From Apoderus coryli (lineage: Eukaryota > Arthropoda > Insecta > Coleoptera > Attelabidae): a DNA stretch of 64,000 bases. Positions 26,625 to 38,993 of the stretch are shown piece by piece (position 1 is the first letter of the stretch; every line of letters starts with the position of its first letter). Location: positions 31,649,902 through 31,713,901 of the forward strand of contig OU452198.1 of assembly GCA_911728435.2 (NCBI GenBank). Direction: 5' to 3'. A program made the translations under genes and the position numbers. Below the pieces are notes generated by a model, which saw only the letters and a program-made list of their open reading frames with translations, was not told the DNA's origin and did no database searches.

Positions 26625-28711
26625 CAGGGTGGTCCAACGAAAAGTTTGCACCTAGCTTTTCTCTTTTTTTTGTAGTCGAATGCGAAAATGCTCGGACACG
26701 TCGATTTTGCTTTTGAGGGGGACACATTTTAAACATATTTTTCGATCTGCGCCTTTAACCCCCTAGCGGGGGTGAGTAACAACCCTAAAATTTTAAATGG
26801 AAAGAGGGGTCTAATGACATATCATTTGAAAGGACACAAAATTGTCTTTCTAATGATACCCTATTTGTCGAATTTTACTAAAACAGTTAATACGAAAACG
26901 ACTTTAAAGACATTAAGCCGATAATTTTGGTATTAATGAGAAATACAAATAAGTTTTAATTATTACGACTGAAAACAACTACAATCATTTCTAAATTATT
27001 TACTTTGAAGAAAAACGGGATTTCAAAAACACTATCTTATTTATCAGAACTAAATTCCTCACTAATCGTTTGCGTTTTTTGTTGAAATAAAAACTGCAGA
27101 TACGTGTAGGAAAAGAATTTACACCGTTTATTTTAGTCTTTTCATTGATTCAGTTTGGTTGCTTCTCAAGTTATTTTACTTTTACTGTACAAAATGATTT
27201 ATTCCATTCTAGAACGAGTTGAAATTGTTAAACTTTATTTTCAAAATAATAGTAGTGCTAGACTTACGGCTCGCTTATTTAATGAGAGACATCCCGATAA
27301 AAATGTGAATGATGTATACGTTGGCAAGTTAGTTAAAAAGTTTGTAGATACCGGATCTGTCTGTAATGTAAAACACCAGCCGCAGAAACCGATCAGAAAT
27401 GAAGCTGTGGAAGTCGCTGTTTTAGGGCATGTTGAAATGGATCATAGTCAAAGTACCCGTCAACTAGCTGAAGCCTCAGGTGTCTCCCGTTCGTCCATAA
27501 TACGAATTTTAAAAGCGTACAAATTTCATCCGTACAAAATCAAATTAGTACAGGAACTAAATGAGGATGATCCTGATAGAAGGCTGCAATTTTGTGAAGC
27601 AATGAGCCAGCGTTTAATTGAAGATCCGCAATTATTATTTAACATTTGTTTTTCCGACGAATGCACATTTTATTTGAATGGAGCTGTAAATAGGCACAAT
27701 TGCCGTTACTGGGATGACAGTAACCCACATTTATTCCGTGAGGTTCATACCCAGTATCCTCAAAAAATAAACGTCTGGTGTGGCATATTAGGAAATCATA
27801 TTATAGGACCACTTTTTATTCCTGGAAATTTAACTGGTGAAGTGTACCTAAACATGCTTGAAGACACAATTGATCCTTTAATATCACAAATAATAGAAGA
27901 TGACCAAAATCATACTGCTGATCGGCTTTATTTCCAGCAAGATGGAGCACCTCCGCACTATGTGGCTCCTGTAAGACAGTTCTTAGATGACCGGTTCCCT
28001 GGACGGTGGATTGGAAGGAGGGGCCCAATTGAATGGCCTGCCAGGTCACCGGATTTATCGCCTTTAGACTTTTTTCTTTGGGGGCACTTAAAAAATAAAT
28101 GTTTTGCCACGAAGCCCGAGTCCATAGAAGATCTTCGCCAACGCATTACAGAAGAGTGCAGAAACATAACACCTGATATGCTACAAAATGTTAGAAATAG
28201 ATTTGAACAAAATCTGTATTATTGTATGGAATCAAATGGGTCACATTTTCAACATTTGTTAATGTAACGTTTTAATAAATCAATTTAACAGCTTGTTTAC
28301 TTTTTTTACAAAGCAATGTTAAAACTAACAAACATTGGAATGTACTAACGATTGCAGGTGTTTTCACTCGCAATAATTAAAACTTATTTGTATTTCTCAT
28401 TAATACCAAAATTATCGGCTTAATGTCTTTAAAGTCGTTTTCGTATTAACTGTTTTAGTAAAATTCGACAAATAGGGTATCATTAGAAAGACAATTTTGT
28501 GTCCTTTCAAATGATATGTCATTAGACCCCTCTTTCCATTTAAAATTTTAGGGTTGTTACTCACCCCCGCTAGGGGGTTAAAGGCGCAGATCGAAAAATA
28601 TGTTTAAAATGTGTCCCCCTCAAAAGCAAAATCGACGTGTCCGAGCATTTTCGCATTCGACTACAAAAAAAAGAGAAAAGCTATGTGCAAACTTTTCGTT
28701 GGACCACCCTG
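26625..28711 (+). mobile_element. Complete DD41D mariner-like transposon with 366-bp TIRs
   Basis: TA flanks on both sides (26623-26624 and 28712-28713). The TIRs 26625-26990 and 28346-28711 begin CAGGGTGGTCCAACG. I found only one mismatch in the outer ~340 bp, then divergence at the inner edge. The transposase frame lies centrally and is open. Near-identical arms and an intact gene mark it as the youngest element in the window. Confidence 0.93.
27194..28267 (+). CDS. DD41D mariner-like transposase, intact
   Basis: The 357-residue protein would cut and paste DNA at TA sites. I chose the ATG at 27194 because MIYSILERVEIVKLYF starts the first helix-turn-helix; a start at 27155 would add 13 hydrophobic residues. 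Residues 5-60 form the first HTH, and 85-110 (STRQLAEASGVSRSSIIRIL) the second. The catalytic residues are D155 (CFSDECTF), D250 (FQQDGAPPH) and D292 (SPDLSPLDFFLWG), with 41 residues between the last two, unlike the DD34D of classic mariner. It has no stops or shifts. The DD41D spacing matches the rosa-type group named in the literature, but membership would need a tree. Confidence 0.92.
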   Translation: MIYSILERVEIVKLYFQNNSSARLTARLFNERHPDKNVNDVYVGKLVKKFVDTGSVCNVKHQPQKPIRNEAVEVAVLGHVEMDHSQSTRQLAEASGVSRSSIIRILKAYKFHPYKIKLVQELNEDDPDRRLQFCEAMSQRLIEDPQLLFNICFSDECTFYLNGAVNRHNCRYWDDSNPHLFREVHTQYPQKINVWCGILGNHIIGPLFIPGNLTGEVYLNMLEDTIDPLISQIIEDDQNHTADRLYFQQDGAPPHYVAPVRQFLDDRFPGRWIGRRGPIEWPARSPDLSPLDFFLWGHLKNKCFATKPESIEDLRQRITEECRNITPDMLQNVRNRFEQNLYYCMESNGSHFQHLLM

Positions 28712-28713
28712 TA

Positions 28714-30019
28714 GATGCACACGTATACCTAGTCCGTGTTCGAACAGCAAGGAACCTATTTTTATAATAATTAATACTTGTTATGCATATAAGTAGATAC
28801 ATTTATATTAACATGCTTCTGATATTATAAACTAACAACAAATTTTACTCACTTAGTCAGTGACATTTTCTATAAAATGTTTACGTTTTGTATGTGTATT
28901 CGTCACTTCATTATTTCTAGACCTTAACTGATGATAAATAATTAAAAGAAGACACACATAAATCTTGATGCTTAAAATCTCAACGTGTTCCTCTCGTGTC
29001 GTATATGGACTATTGTAACGTTGAAATTTCAGGCAGCGTTACAAATTAACTAATTTTAATAATCTTCTTTAATACTTTACGTTAGGACCCGTCTTATACT
29101 CTTTAAATTAGTTACTTACCTGAATACAACTTCTATCTATGTTTATAGTATAATCAAACACAAGTTCAGTTTAATATTGTTCCACAATTTATTCTCCATA
29201 TACGGACAATCTTAGGTTTGATTATTTCATGTCTATTACCACTTTGGTCCTAGTATTTTCCCTTCAAACTAGCGTAGTGTTGCCCCTGAAACATGTCAGA
29301 TATCTTCTTAATATATTTTGTAATTATTGTAAATACACACAGAAAAAAAATATATTACATATCCAATTACAGACTTATTTTTGGATTCTTTTCTTTTGAG
29401 TTAAATACAACTATTATCTAAGCATTTTCTCATCATTAAGATAATGATTGATTTTATTTTGTGGAAATAATAGGCAAATTATTGAAATCTAAATAAACGT
29501 ACATTTACTTGGAAAATACAACTGGTTGCGGTAATGCTAAGGGGAATATTTCAATCAACGGTAGGTTATCAATATATTTTTATTAGATCCTAATATTATT
29601 GCAATCATATATGTCGCTTATTAAATATCATAAAGAGAATTAAAACAATATTAAATGCTCTTTTTAAACGAATAAAAAGATATTATTCTCTCAAAACTCT
29701 TCTATTTGTTTTGCTCAGTTTATATTTCCGGCAATAATATGAGTTATTAAGTTCATGTATAAGGAATTCATTGAATTATAGTGTACCTCGAATTCAATGA
29801 TTCTTATTGTTGGTGTGGACCTTATTGCCATCGGTACAATTTCAAGCTGTATCGAGGCAAGCGCGTGGTGGTAGGGATATATCATAGTGCCTCGGTTTTG
29901 TACTTCCCCTGTCGGCCGGGCTGATCTCAGATCTCACTACTTAACGCTAAAGTTGCTATAGCCTGTCTTCGGGCAGTGTTGTTTTGTTACTGTTGTTTGA
30001 GGGTACCTATTTATACATA
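28714..30019. other. Intergenic; probable 5' region of the SAM gene at the right
   Basis: AT-rich to about 29800. The last 200 bp are notably more GC-rich (29830-30000), which fits a promoter/5'UTR for the SAM-domain gene. No motif is decisive. Confidence 0.35.
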
Positions 30020-30325
30020 ATGGAAGATCTTTTGAAAAGTTGGGATTTGGAGCAATTAATACCTGTGTTTAATGGTAAGTTATACTTTGAAAGTGAACGC
30101 AAACTATTAATTTCTCGATTAATTTGATTGCAAAACGCCAAGAGTAAAAAATTTCTAAATTTAGTGGATAAAACGGAAATATGTCCATTTTCAGAAAATT
30201 TCATTTCATTGAATAACATAAACGATTTATCTACCGAAATGATGGCTGAATTAGTACCTAAAATAGGAACTAGGATAATTTTCATAAAATCGTTGAAAAA
30301 TTACAAAAAAAAACATCGGAAATGA
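30020..30325 (+). CDS. SAM-domain small protein, two exons
   Basis: Joining 30020-30074 to 30195-30325 (donor G|GTAAGT, acceptor TTTTCAG) gives a 61-residue protein, MEDLLKSWDLEQLIPVFN then ENFISLNNINDLSTEMMAEL and VPKIGTRIIFIKSLKNYKKK. This is a sterile-alpha-motif fold: start helix W-x2-L, then the LIPKIG-type turn and a Lys-rich last helix. SAM domains mediate protein or RNA binding. The family signature is good, but 61 residues is a bare domain. Insect relatives usually continue, and a degraded-looking tail follows at 30397, so this may be the start of a longer gene or a partial duplicate. Confidence 0.65.
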
Positions 30326-30396
30326 TGGCAAACTTGTAATATTTTCATTCATCGGGCATGCAATACATTGATAATAATTACGGAAAAATATTTCAG

Positions 30397-30602
30397 ACGC
30401 CTAGAGATATAGAAGAAAAAATACAATCACAAATAAACAAAGCATTGAAGAGAAAAATACATCAGCATGTACAACCGTATCTTCTAGTACAAGGACCAAT
30501 AAACAAAATTGAAAATAGTTATATCGTAATTGACAAGTTACATTTTCATATACGACATCAGTTTTAAAAGGCTTAGATATATTGTTCAAGTGTTTTTTAT
30601 AA
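30397..30602 (+). pseudogene. Possible C-terminal part of the SAM-type gene, frameshifted
   Basis: After a good acceptor (ATATTTCAG) the frame reads TPRDIEEKIQSQINKAL...NKIENSYIVIDKLHFHI. Then a one-base shift is needed to reach VLKGLDILFKCFL. The shape Y-x-V-x-D...LLK-x-LD-x-x-FK is what I associate with the C-terminus of insect SAM-containing proteins. The link to the SAM exons is by proximity and inference. Confidence 0.4.
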
Positions 30603-30613
30603 TGTATAATAAT

Positions 30614-31557
30614 TAGTGATGCAAAATTACCGGTAATTTATTTTTTGGTAAGAACATTGGAAATATTACGTAATATTACGTAATTTTAGGTAATATTAGG
30701 TAATATTGCTGAACAACTTAGAAAAAGCTGGTTTTACAATATGCAAAGAAGCTTTAACAAATTAAACAATAATTGCCTCAATTATATGGCTCTAAAAGGT
30801 CAATAAAACACAAAATAAACTGAAATCTGAAACTATATAGTTTTATGCCTAATACAAATTTTATAATAAAAAAAAAATAAGTTAAGTATGCAGGTTATGT
30901 TTATTAGAAATAACATAATATATTATTTTGATGTGCAGTAGTAAACATAAAGATTATATGAAAACAAAATTTATAAATAAATATTAACTCTTGATTAATA
31001 ATTAAAAAAGGTAACTTGTGTTTTTATCACAACATATCACAAACTGAAAAAAATCGTTAAAACTTAATCACACAATTCTTAGATAAGCGAAAGAAGAGGT
31101 ACATATGATAAAAATAGTTTTCAGTCGGTAAAAATAAATATTTAGTCATTATTTGCTAAACCCTCATCCGCAGACAAATCCTCGGATAAATCAGATTCAG
31201 TTTCATTAAAAGTATTTGTAACTGTTGATGGGGTCATTAATACAACATTTTTCATTTCGGCACGGTTATTCTGTAAGAATTTCCGATTAGTTCGTATGTA
31301 AACGAGCTTCACATATTATAGCGATGGCGTAAGAGCTAAGCAACAGCTATCACTAGACGTGTTGCAGCATGTTGAAACAAGTTAGGTACCAACTTTAACG
31401 TAATATTGAAGCGAATATTACCGGGAATATTACCCCGAAAATTAACGGAATTTTTTGGAAATATTACAGTAACAATGTAACGTTACCGGATGGTAGAGGT
31501 AATATTACGTAATATAACCGGAAATTCTGATGGTAATATTCGGACCGTGCATCACTA
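30614..31557. mobile_element. hAT-type non-autonomous element, 944 bp
   Basis: The ends are TAGTGATGCA and TGCATCACTA, flanked by a perfect 8-bp duplication ATAATAAT (30606-30613 and 31558-31565). The sequence next to each end is rich in GGTAATATT-like words. A minus-strand relic (FLQNNRAEMKNVVLM, near 31240) could be the tail of a hAT transposase; the rest has been deleted. Confidence 0.85.
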
Positions 31558-31565
31558 ATAATAAT

Positions 31566-34500
31566 AAATAACAATTTTCTTTCAATAATACTGCTTTAAT
31601 CTAATCAACTTCGCAATAGATATAATTATTATTGACTCAATAATAATACACTACAAGATATAATTAAATTAAAAAAAGTTAGAAATGGTACCAAACAGAT
31701 TAAAGCTTGCATTGAAAGAATGTAATTTCCAAGTAATAAAAAGTTCCCTTGTAACCAATGAAACGCTATTGTTGTATGGACATTTAATCTTATCGTTTGT
31801 AATAAAATCGAGATTGAATTTAATTATATGTATGAATTACAATCAAGGAATCACTATAATTGAATTGTTCAATGGCATCCAATAATAAGTTTTATTTAAA
31901 AAAACAATGTCCTCTTATTATTTTCCAATAATAAGCGTTCGCTTGATTGAAATTTAACTATGTCCGAGGAATACTTAGTATAACATATCATTGAATGAAA
32001 TGGTGAATTTCTGAAAACACAATAGTGTTTTTTCCGTGCATATTTGGTATTTACCGTTTCAATGTGTCCTTGGCTTATTTAAGTCCATACCTGTCACCAA
32101 TTTTGAGTATTTATCTGTATTAGCCATTCACTGTTAGTGTCCCCATTATATTGCGATTATTGCCATAATTGATGTGTTGTGGCCTGTGTAGCCTATTGAT
32201 AGGCGTGATTGTTGCTTTTCTTACGTTTCTATGATGATTTCTCCTAAAAAATATAATCAAAATTAGCACTTTCTACGTATTTAAACAGTCTGTAGGATAC
32301 GGAAAGGTTAGGTTGAATGTTTCTTGGTGTTAGGTTGCTACTATAGTAAAGAATAAGTAGTATCATTGCATACTTACCTTAATATCTGCTTATATTTCCG
32401 TCATTGTGTGATAATTATAGGGTTATTCTTTCGTAGTTATTGATCTGAACAAGTGAATGTGATTAAACTGAATGTGATTACACTGAACTGAATATTTCAC
32501 GAAACCGAAAGATCATCTTTTTTGTGATTGTCTTTCACGTAACCTCGAAAACTTGTGAAAACAACCAAATCTGCTCTGAAAACTGGAAAATTATTTCTTC
32601 CATGATATTATTATCCATGTTTTAAACTTTTACAATTTACTGGTTTGATTCGAAATCATATTCCAATTATTATCTCTCAATATTCAATACTTTTAGAGGT
32701 TAACTGTGAACTGAACGAACTAACCGGTACCCAGAGGTTGATCAGTAAGGGGCAAGGGGGGTAGGTATTTTAATCAGTTTGGTAGAAGTGACCGAAGTCG
32801 AAAGAATACGCACAATCGTGAATGAACTGACAATTTTCAGATTGTTCACTTAGTTCAGTACGAAAGAATAACCCTTATATTATCATGATTATCCACATAA
32901 TAATTAATTAATATCTGTAAACAATAATAAACACCTGTTTAACCTGAAAGTGGAGATGACAGATTGTCAACCAATTCGTATGAAGTTATAATTGGTTACG
33001 CGCAGAAGTACCAATATATGCGTATTGTAGACTTATGTGATCTTTGGTAATTCTCAGTTATCTATCATTGCATATTCGTATTATATAACGAGTGTTAGTA
33101 GTATATAAATGCAGACTGTCGCGTTCTGGGTTCCGACAGAGGCGTAGCACTGAATAATGATTGCATTTAGGGCAATATATCTTGGAATCGATATTGGATT
33201 TGTAGGTATCGATCCATTGTTCGTAGGCTGTCCCTATTTATTGGGAATTTTGCGTTCTGAAGTTGCTGTGCGTGACACAAGGCCGCCTTTGTTTTTCTTG
33301 AGCGATTTTCGTCATTTTTAACGTGGATTTCTGATAGTGAAACAGCGAATCGGCCATTTTGAGAAGAATTTATCAAAGATATTGGGAATTATAACTTTGA
33401 ATCCTTTTTGGGGAAGTTTCTAGACCGATTAGCGTTGGGAAGAGTTCAGAGTAGTATTTGGAAGTTGTTTGGAGAAGTTTTGCTGAATTCCCGTCTGCTG
33501 GAAGCTGGAATAAGTTTCGCTTCGGAAACACGTGAGTAGTGCAATCAATTACTGATCTTTTTACGGTCCTTATTTGGGTAAATATCTATTTCAGCCACGT
33601 GCTAAAGCTCTATATTAAATACCACAACTTTCTAGTGGAGCATTTCAGTTTCTTCTTCATGATCGTCTATACTCTTTATACCGTCAATTATGTCTTGGTC
33701 AGTTGAGAGATCTGTCGTGCCAACATCATTGTCGATTGCTAAGAAATCTTCAAGTAAAAAATCTGCGTCGACGGTAGCAATTTTTTGTAGAATACCTCAT
33801 TGCATTGCATTTGCTGATACGACTTTACGGGACACCCCCGTATGGAATGAATTCACTTCCTTCACTTAAAACTTAAAAGCAACCACCCGTAAGTAGGTAA
33901 TCTGATCAATTCCAATCCCGCATAGTAACAAAAATAAAACACTTTTAACTCACTGAACATAACATTATTCGACAACGCCACGAAGCAATAGAGAAAGAGA
34001 AAATACGTGATAATTATAATGCATACAACCTCATTTCATAATAATTTATTTTTAAAACTCAAGGTCACATAATACGTGGTAACAGGCGCACAGCATACCA
34101 ACATACATGCTTTAAATCTACGGATAATAATAAGTAGGTAGCCTATGTTGTCAGGCTGCTTGTCACAAGTGTCACGGTGGCATGCTACTATTGGTTGAAT
34201 ATTTGTAGAGGATGTGGCTTAGTGCACGCCTATCGCCACGCCTTACTAATTCAACCATTCGTGTGTGAGTGTTGTTTGGACGGTTCTTTTGTCGGCAGAA
34301 AGATGTTAGGGGGACATATTTTTTTTATGTTAAATATGGTATCGTTGACCTTTGTGTTTGTTGCACACGCACATAATATTTGTTTTTATTGTATTTTATT
34401 ACTCTCTGGACTCTAGCTGTTAGCCTAGTAGGTATGTACCGATGTGCATTGTATTAATTGCGTATGTATGTATTGATTTTCAATATCTATAGATAATGAT

Positions 34501-35586
34501 GTGAGTGCGCAGAAGTGTAATAAATAAACTTGTGAACTATTAGTAATGAAAACTTTAATTATTATAATAATAAAGTGATTATACAGCATTAATAAGATAA
34601 GAACAAATAATGAAAAGTGGAACGTGGCCTTTTCTTTTATATTATACCTATCTTAACCTTACATCTAATTTTTAGTAACGACATCAACTTCACAATCTGA
34701 AATAGGTATGACAGTTATGCAGTTGGCCATAGACAAATAATATGATAGCAAATATTAATCATTAATCTTTGATGATAGGGATGTGCATGTAGAAGAGATA
34801 TTAGGTACGTTAATTCTAACAGATAATAGCTAGGTACTTCGTTTTTAGGTATAAGCAAATACCTATTAATGTACATAATAAACTTTGGTAGGTATAAGTA
34901 ACTAATTATAGGCCTACGAGGTTGGACATAAAAGTTTTTATAATATTTGTGTGAGGCTTGTTACCTATCTACCTACCTAGGTAAAAACACTTTGCAAACT
35001 TCCATTAAAATAAAGTTTCATCTTCTTTCTAGAGGAAGCCACATTTACCAACTTTGAGTTTTGAAAAAATAAAATTATTTTGTTGGCATAGGTACAGTAT
35101 GCATTTTTCACGGCCTGAATCATTGGACACGGCGCGGCAAGTTGTTATTAGATACGTAGGTATAGTAGAGTTCACGAAAAATGGTTTTGGTTTATATCAA
35201 CTGCAATAAACTACATGGTTTAAGAGGGGAGTTCGAATGCAATCCTTTGCAGATTTATTTTTGCTTTAATACGTATCTTGTAGCAAAATTTTTGATAGGG
35301 TGTTAAAGAGTAAAGATGGGATTAGGTATTGAAGTATTTTCAAGCGGAAAGATTAAATAGTTAACTCATAAATTGAGTTCAAACATGGGTAATTGTTTCA
35401 AATTTACAGACATATTTTTGTGGATGGAAATCTCCACTAATACGTATCTGGTAGCAAACATTTGAATAGACTTTTAAGGGCTAAGTTTGGGATTAGGTAA
35501 TAACTTATTTTGAGGCCATAACAATTAATAATTATTTAATAAATTGAGTTCAGACGCCAGCAACTTTTTCCTCATTTTGTGCTATG
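31566..35586. other. Intergenic, few features
   Basis: No convincing gene. A TATA-like promoter with a possible noncoding exon is listed separately. Words of the AGGTACCTA type are dense from 34430 to 35000. Two ~100-bp segments around 35230-35400 and 35400-35560 resemble each other (TAATACGTATCTTGTAGCAA versus TAATACGTATCTGGTAGCAA), a short tandem duplication. Confidence 0.4.
33102..33528 (+). promoter_or_regulatory. Candidate TATA promoter and first exon
   Basis: GTATATAAATGCAGA at 33101 is followed by a more GC-rich stretch and, near 33529, by CACGTGAGTA, a good splice donor. There is no open frame, so this would be a noncoding first exon, or alternatively a retroelement LTR end. Confidence 0.25.
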
Positions 35587-35599
35587 ATTCTAATCTATT

Positions 35600-35800
35600 T
35601 TTTTTTGAAAGGGTCCGTACGACTTAAGTCCCCGGTTTCACTGCAGCCTCATGGGCTTATTGTGAAAGATCCCCGTATATTATGCCACCCAATCCAGCAG
35701 CCCTGTACCCTCCACTAACTTGTGGAGTTCAGTTATGTGTTGGGTGTCAATATCTGCTGGCGCAATCAGCGAATGCCCAAAAATAGCGTGTCTTCTTCGT
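35600..35800 (-). repeat. SINE, 201 bp, with 13-bp target duplication
   Basis: The minus-strand element ends in an A-run (T-run at 35600-35606). It is flanked by ATTCTAATCTATT on both sides (35587-35599 and 35801-35813). Its 3' part, CACAATAAGCCCATGAGGCT then CCGGGGACTTAAGTCGTAC, matches the tail of the 5S-derived SINE at 39196-39494, so both share a 3' module. The head was not identified. Confidence 0.8.
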
Positions 35801-36787
35801 ATTCTAATCTATTACTTTATTACCTAATTTATACAAGGTGTCTCAAAATTGTACGGCAATATTTCTACTGTGTATAGTACATTTAAAAATAAGTATAGTT
35901 TGCTTAATAAAACTATGTCCGAAAATGCGCCCCTAAGGAGCTACGACCCCTAGAAAATGGCCGTAAAAATTGTTTTTTGACATTTTCTTCTAAATTATGA
36001 AAGATATTGGCAAAGTGGCTTGGTTTTTTATGATACATATTACCCTATGTTCCAATCGTCGCAGTTTACCCAGAGGCGTAACTTGTGGAGGGGCTGTAAT
36101 GGTCTTTTTATTCCAGTTTTTATTTGGGTACTTTTTTCTAATAAATAGATAGAAAATCTAAAAGGCCCATTTATTCTACAGGGAAAAGGTATTTTTATGA
36201 AAACATTGTAGAGTTGTTTAACTCTGGTAAAAACTCTGGCTAGTGCGGAATAACCCACAGTTATTAAGATAAGAGGACCTCTTGTTTGTAGGTATGCATA
36301 ACTTGTTGGTTCTGATGTAAAGGGGAGTATTTTGTTTTGTTTGTATAAAAAAGAAAGAAAAGTTTGTTTTGATTTTTGTCTGCGGTTTATGCATTTTATT
36401 TTGGTTTTTCAGTTTCTCGTGTTTTTTTTTGTTTTTTATTTTATTCAAGTTAGTGTGAAAATAAATAACGAAGAATAAAGGTAGGTAATATACTATCATC
36501 ATAAAAACTCTGATTGTCATAATAACACTATATTATAGGGAATATAAGGTCTGTGTGATCATATCTGCGGACAAGTTTCGCTAGAAACTTTTGCAAATGT
36601 GACTCATTACATATTAATATGATATGAATATTTACTGACAAATATTGTAAAGAAGAGAATAATTTCACTTTAATATTTATTTTGTTATTTTCAAATGTAA
36701 GTGAGAATGTACATTATTTAACTGAAATACATATTATTACTATTAGTTTTGCAAAGTCATTGTCCAAAATACCCTCAAAAAAGTAGG

Positions 36788-37048
36788 TCATAGTAGACTT
36801 TTTGTGACACAGGAATCTTTATGCTTTTTTCTTGATTCAATGGGATTTACAACAATTCGTCTAACTGAAGTAAGAGGCACCTTCGTCAAATTACTGGTTA
36901 CATTTTCTCCAGCACTCACGTTATATTTTTGCTGAAGTAAGGAACTATATACATTTTTTACAATGAGTTTCGCGTCACAAGATAAGTGATTTTTCTTTAA
37001 CGAACTACTGGAAGAAGCACTATTACTTTTTATCCACGGACGCCACAT
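36788..37048 (-). pseudogene. N-terminal HTH of an IS630/Tc1-like transposase (fragment)
   Basis: The 86-residue frame has AKLIVKNVYSSLLQQK...LTKVPLTSVRRIVV, the shape of the first DNA-binding helix-turn-helix in the family seen as a relic at 47960-49350 (there RIILNMYECLKNE...STIYRVIRNVI). It ends without a catalytic domain. It may instead be a first exon of a host gene. Confidence 0.35.
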
Positions 37049-37092
37049 ACCTACTGCCTATTTCGTACGTTGGGGTATAAAATATTTGCGAT

Positions 37093-37193
37093 AAATATCT
37101 GTAATAATATATAAATGTTTTAAAATTATTGCAAGCCGTAACACAAGTGAACACTTCCAATGAAATACAAAGACTAAATAACTAATACCTCGC
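37093..37193 (+). repeat. ~100-bp direct repeat, left copy
   Basis: AAATATCTGTAATAATATAT and the following ~80 bp recur at 38624-38723 with few differences. The two copies flank the gag relic at 1.5 kb spacing. Confidence 0.85.
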
Positions 37194-37249
37194 TGTTACG
37201 AAATGTGACGAGCTAGAAGTGAATGTTTATATCAAAAGGGAACCGAGAA

Positions 37250-38460
37250 AAACAGTGACAGACAAAATGCACCGTCTACACTTTCGGACTTTCTTGGATT
37301 TCCAAGGAGAGAAGGCAACATTCATTTAGATGATAAAGTTGAAAAATTAGTAATAAAAGAAAATGAAAAGGCAGGTACGTCAAAGAATACTAGTACTTCA
37401 ATTACATCTAGAAAACGATTAAATCTAGAATTAGAATCAGTAAGGAAAAAAGCTGAAGCTGAAAAGAAAGCAGCATTCAAAAATGCCGAAATGGAAGCCG
37501 AGATCGAGGAAAAACTAATAGGTAGATATGGAATAACAAATAAAATTAAGCAAGTCATTCAAGTTCTAAGCAAATTAATTCAACTAATCAAGCCAATAAA
37601 ACCGTAAGTGGTAAAAATAAAGTAGAAAATTGGTTAAAGAAGATACCTAGATAACATGTCTTTTGATGAGCTTGATACAAATATACAAGAAATTAGTATA
37701 TTAATAAAGACAAAAGTGAAATAAACAATAAAGCACCGATTTTTTCTGACAACAATTTAGACATATTTCTTTCTAGACAAACTGTGAAACATCTTCCATT
37801 GTTTTTTTGGAGATCTAGAAGAGTGGCCTTTATTTCGCAGTCCAAAAAATCAACCCGGAATTGCGGATTTTCTGATGAAGAAAATTTAGTACGAATCCAA
37901 AAATGCCTTAGATGTCATTATAGGAATGGTTACGGAAAAAGCGAGAAAATTATATCCCCCAAAGGATGGCAGAGCTGAAACAATGTTAACTTTTTCAAAC
38001 ACAGTTATAAATTTAACAACAATTGAAGCTCTTGAAGCAAATTTCTATTTAAATAATCCATTTTTACTAGATGAATTAGTGAAAAAGTTACCATATTTTT
38101 TTTTAAACTAGAATTGGGACAAAAGGTAATTGAACAGTGAATTTAAAAACATTTTCTATTTGGATGCAAGAAAAAGCAAAAATATCATGTTTTGTGGGCA
38201 CAACTATATAGAAAAGACGAATATAAACACTCCAAATTCAACAATACAAAAATGAATCAAAATGTAATGACAGTCACTAGACAAAAAAAGAAGAACAATT
38301 TTATGAAGAAAGAATGTTTACTTTGTAAAGAAAACCATCATTTGGAAGACTGCTCGAAATTTAAATATAAATCTGAAGACTTATTACAGCAAATAAATTA
38401 TGTATATGTTGTATGAAACCAAATCATTTCAAAGCAGAATGTTATTAGAAAAAAGAATAT
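37250..38460 (+). pseudogene. BEL/Pao retrotransposon gag relic
   Basis: Successive plus-strand frames give a coiled N-terminal region (LNLELESVRKKAEAEKKAAF, about 37420-37480). Next is the core VKHLPLFFWR...CGFSDEENLVRIQKCL (37780-37905), which matches the LP-x-F-x-GD...FTDxENL-x-RLQKCL block of Pao gag. ALEANFYLNNPFLLDELVKK follows. Two zinc knuckles close it, CLLCKENHHLEDC and, one frame over, CICCMKPNHFKAEC. Several frameshifts. No pol or integrase is present. Confidence 0.7.
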
Positions 38461-38623
38461 GGAATTAGATCGTACAAGAAAGAGCATCATCCACTATTAC
38501 ACAAAGAAACGAACGGACAAGAGAATGAAATCGGAATGGCTCGGTTAGACAACTCAAACATCAACAAATACGAATATCAAATACAAGAAAATCCAGTGAA
38601 TTATATTCGAAACGAACAAAGTC

Positions 38624-38723
38624 AAATATCTGTAATAATATATAAATGTTTTAAAATTACCTATTGCAAGCCGAAACACAAGTGAACACTTCCAATGAAA
38701 TACAAAGACTAAATAGGTACCTC
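38624..38723 (+). repeat. ~100-bp direct repeat, right copy
   Basis: Second copy of the repeat at 37093-37193, with a 4-bp insertion before TATTGCAAGCCG. It could be LTR remains or a segment duplicated with the gag fragment. Confidence 0.85.
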
Positions 38724-38993
38724 GCCCAGGGACAAAATTACCTGGTTTCAAAAATTACAATAAATATACAATCCGGTCGTTTTACATTTTATGGTAGGCA
38801 TTCTCGGGTTTTATGATGGGTAATATCGGAATACAACTTGGTTAATACCATTTATCGTGAACTCCAGTATACCTATACCTACCTACAGGGAGACAGGCCA
38901 GTGTCACAGCATAAGTTTATGCTGTGCCAGTGTAGTCTGGGAGCTAGTTCAGGCTATCGTATACGTGTAGGTACAGCCCATTGGAGGTAATAA

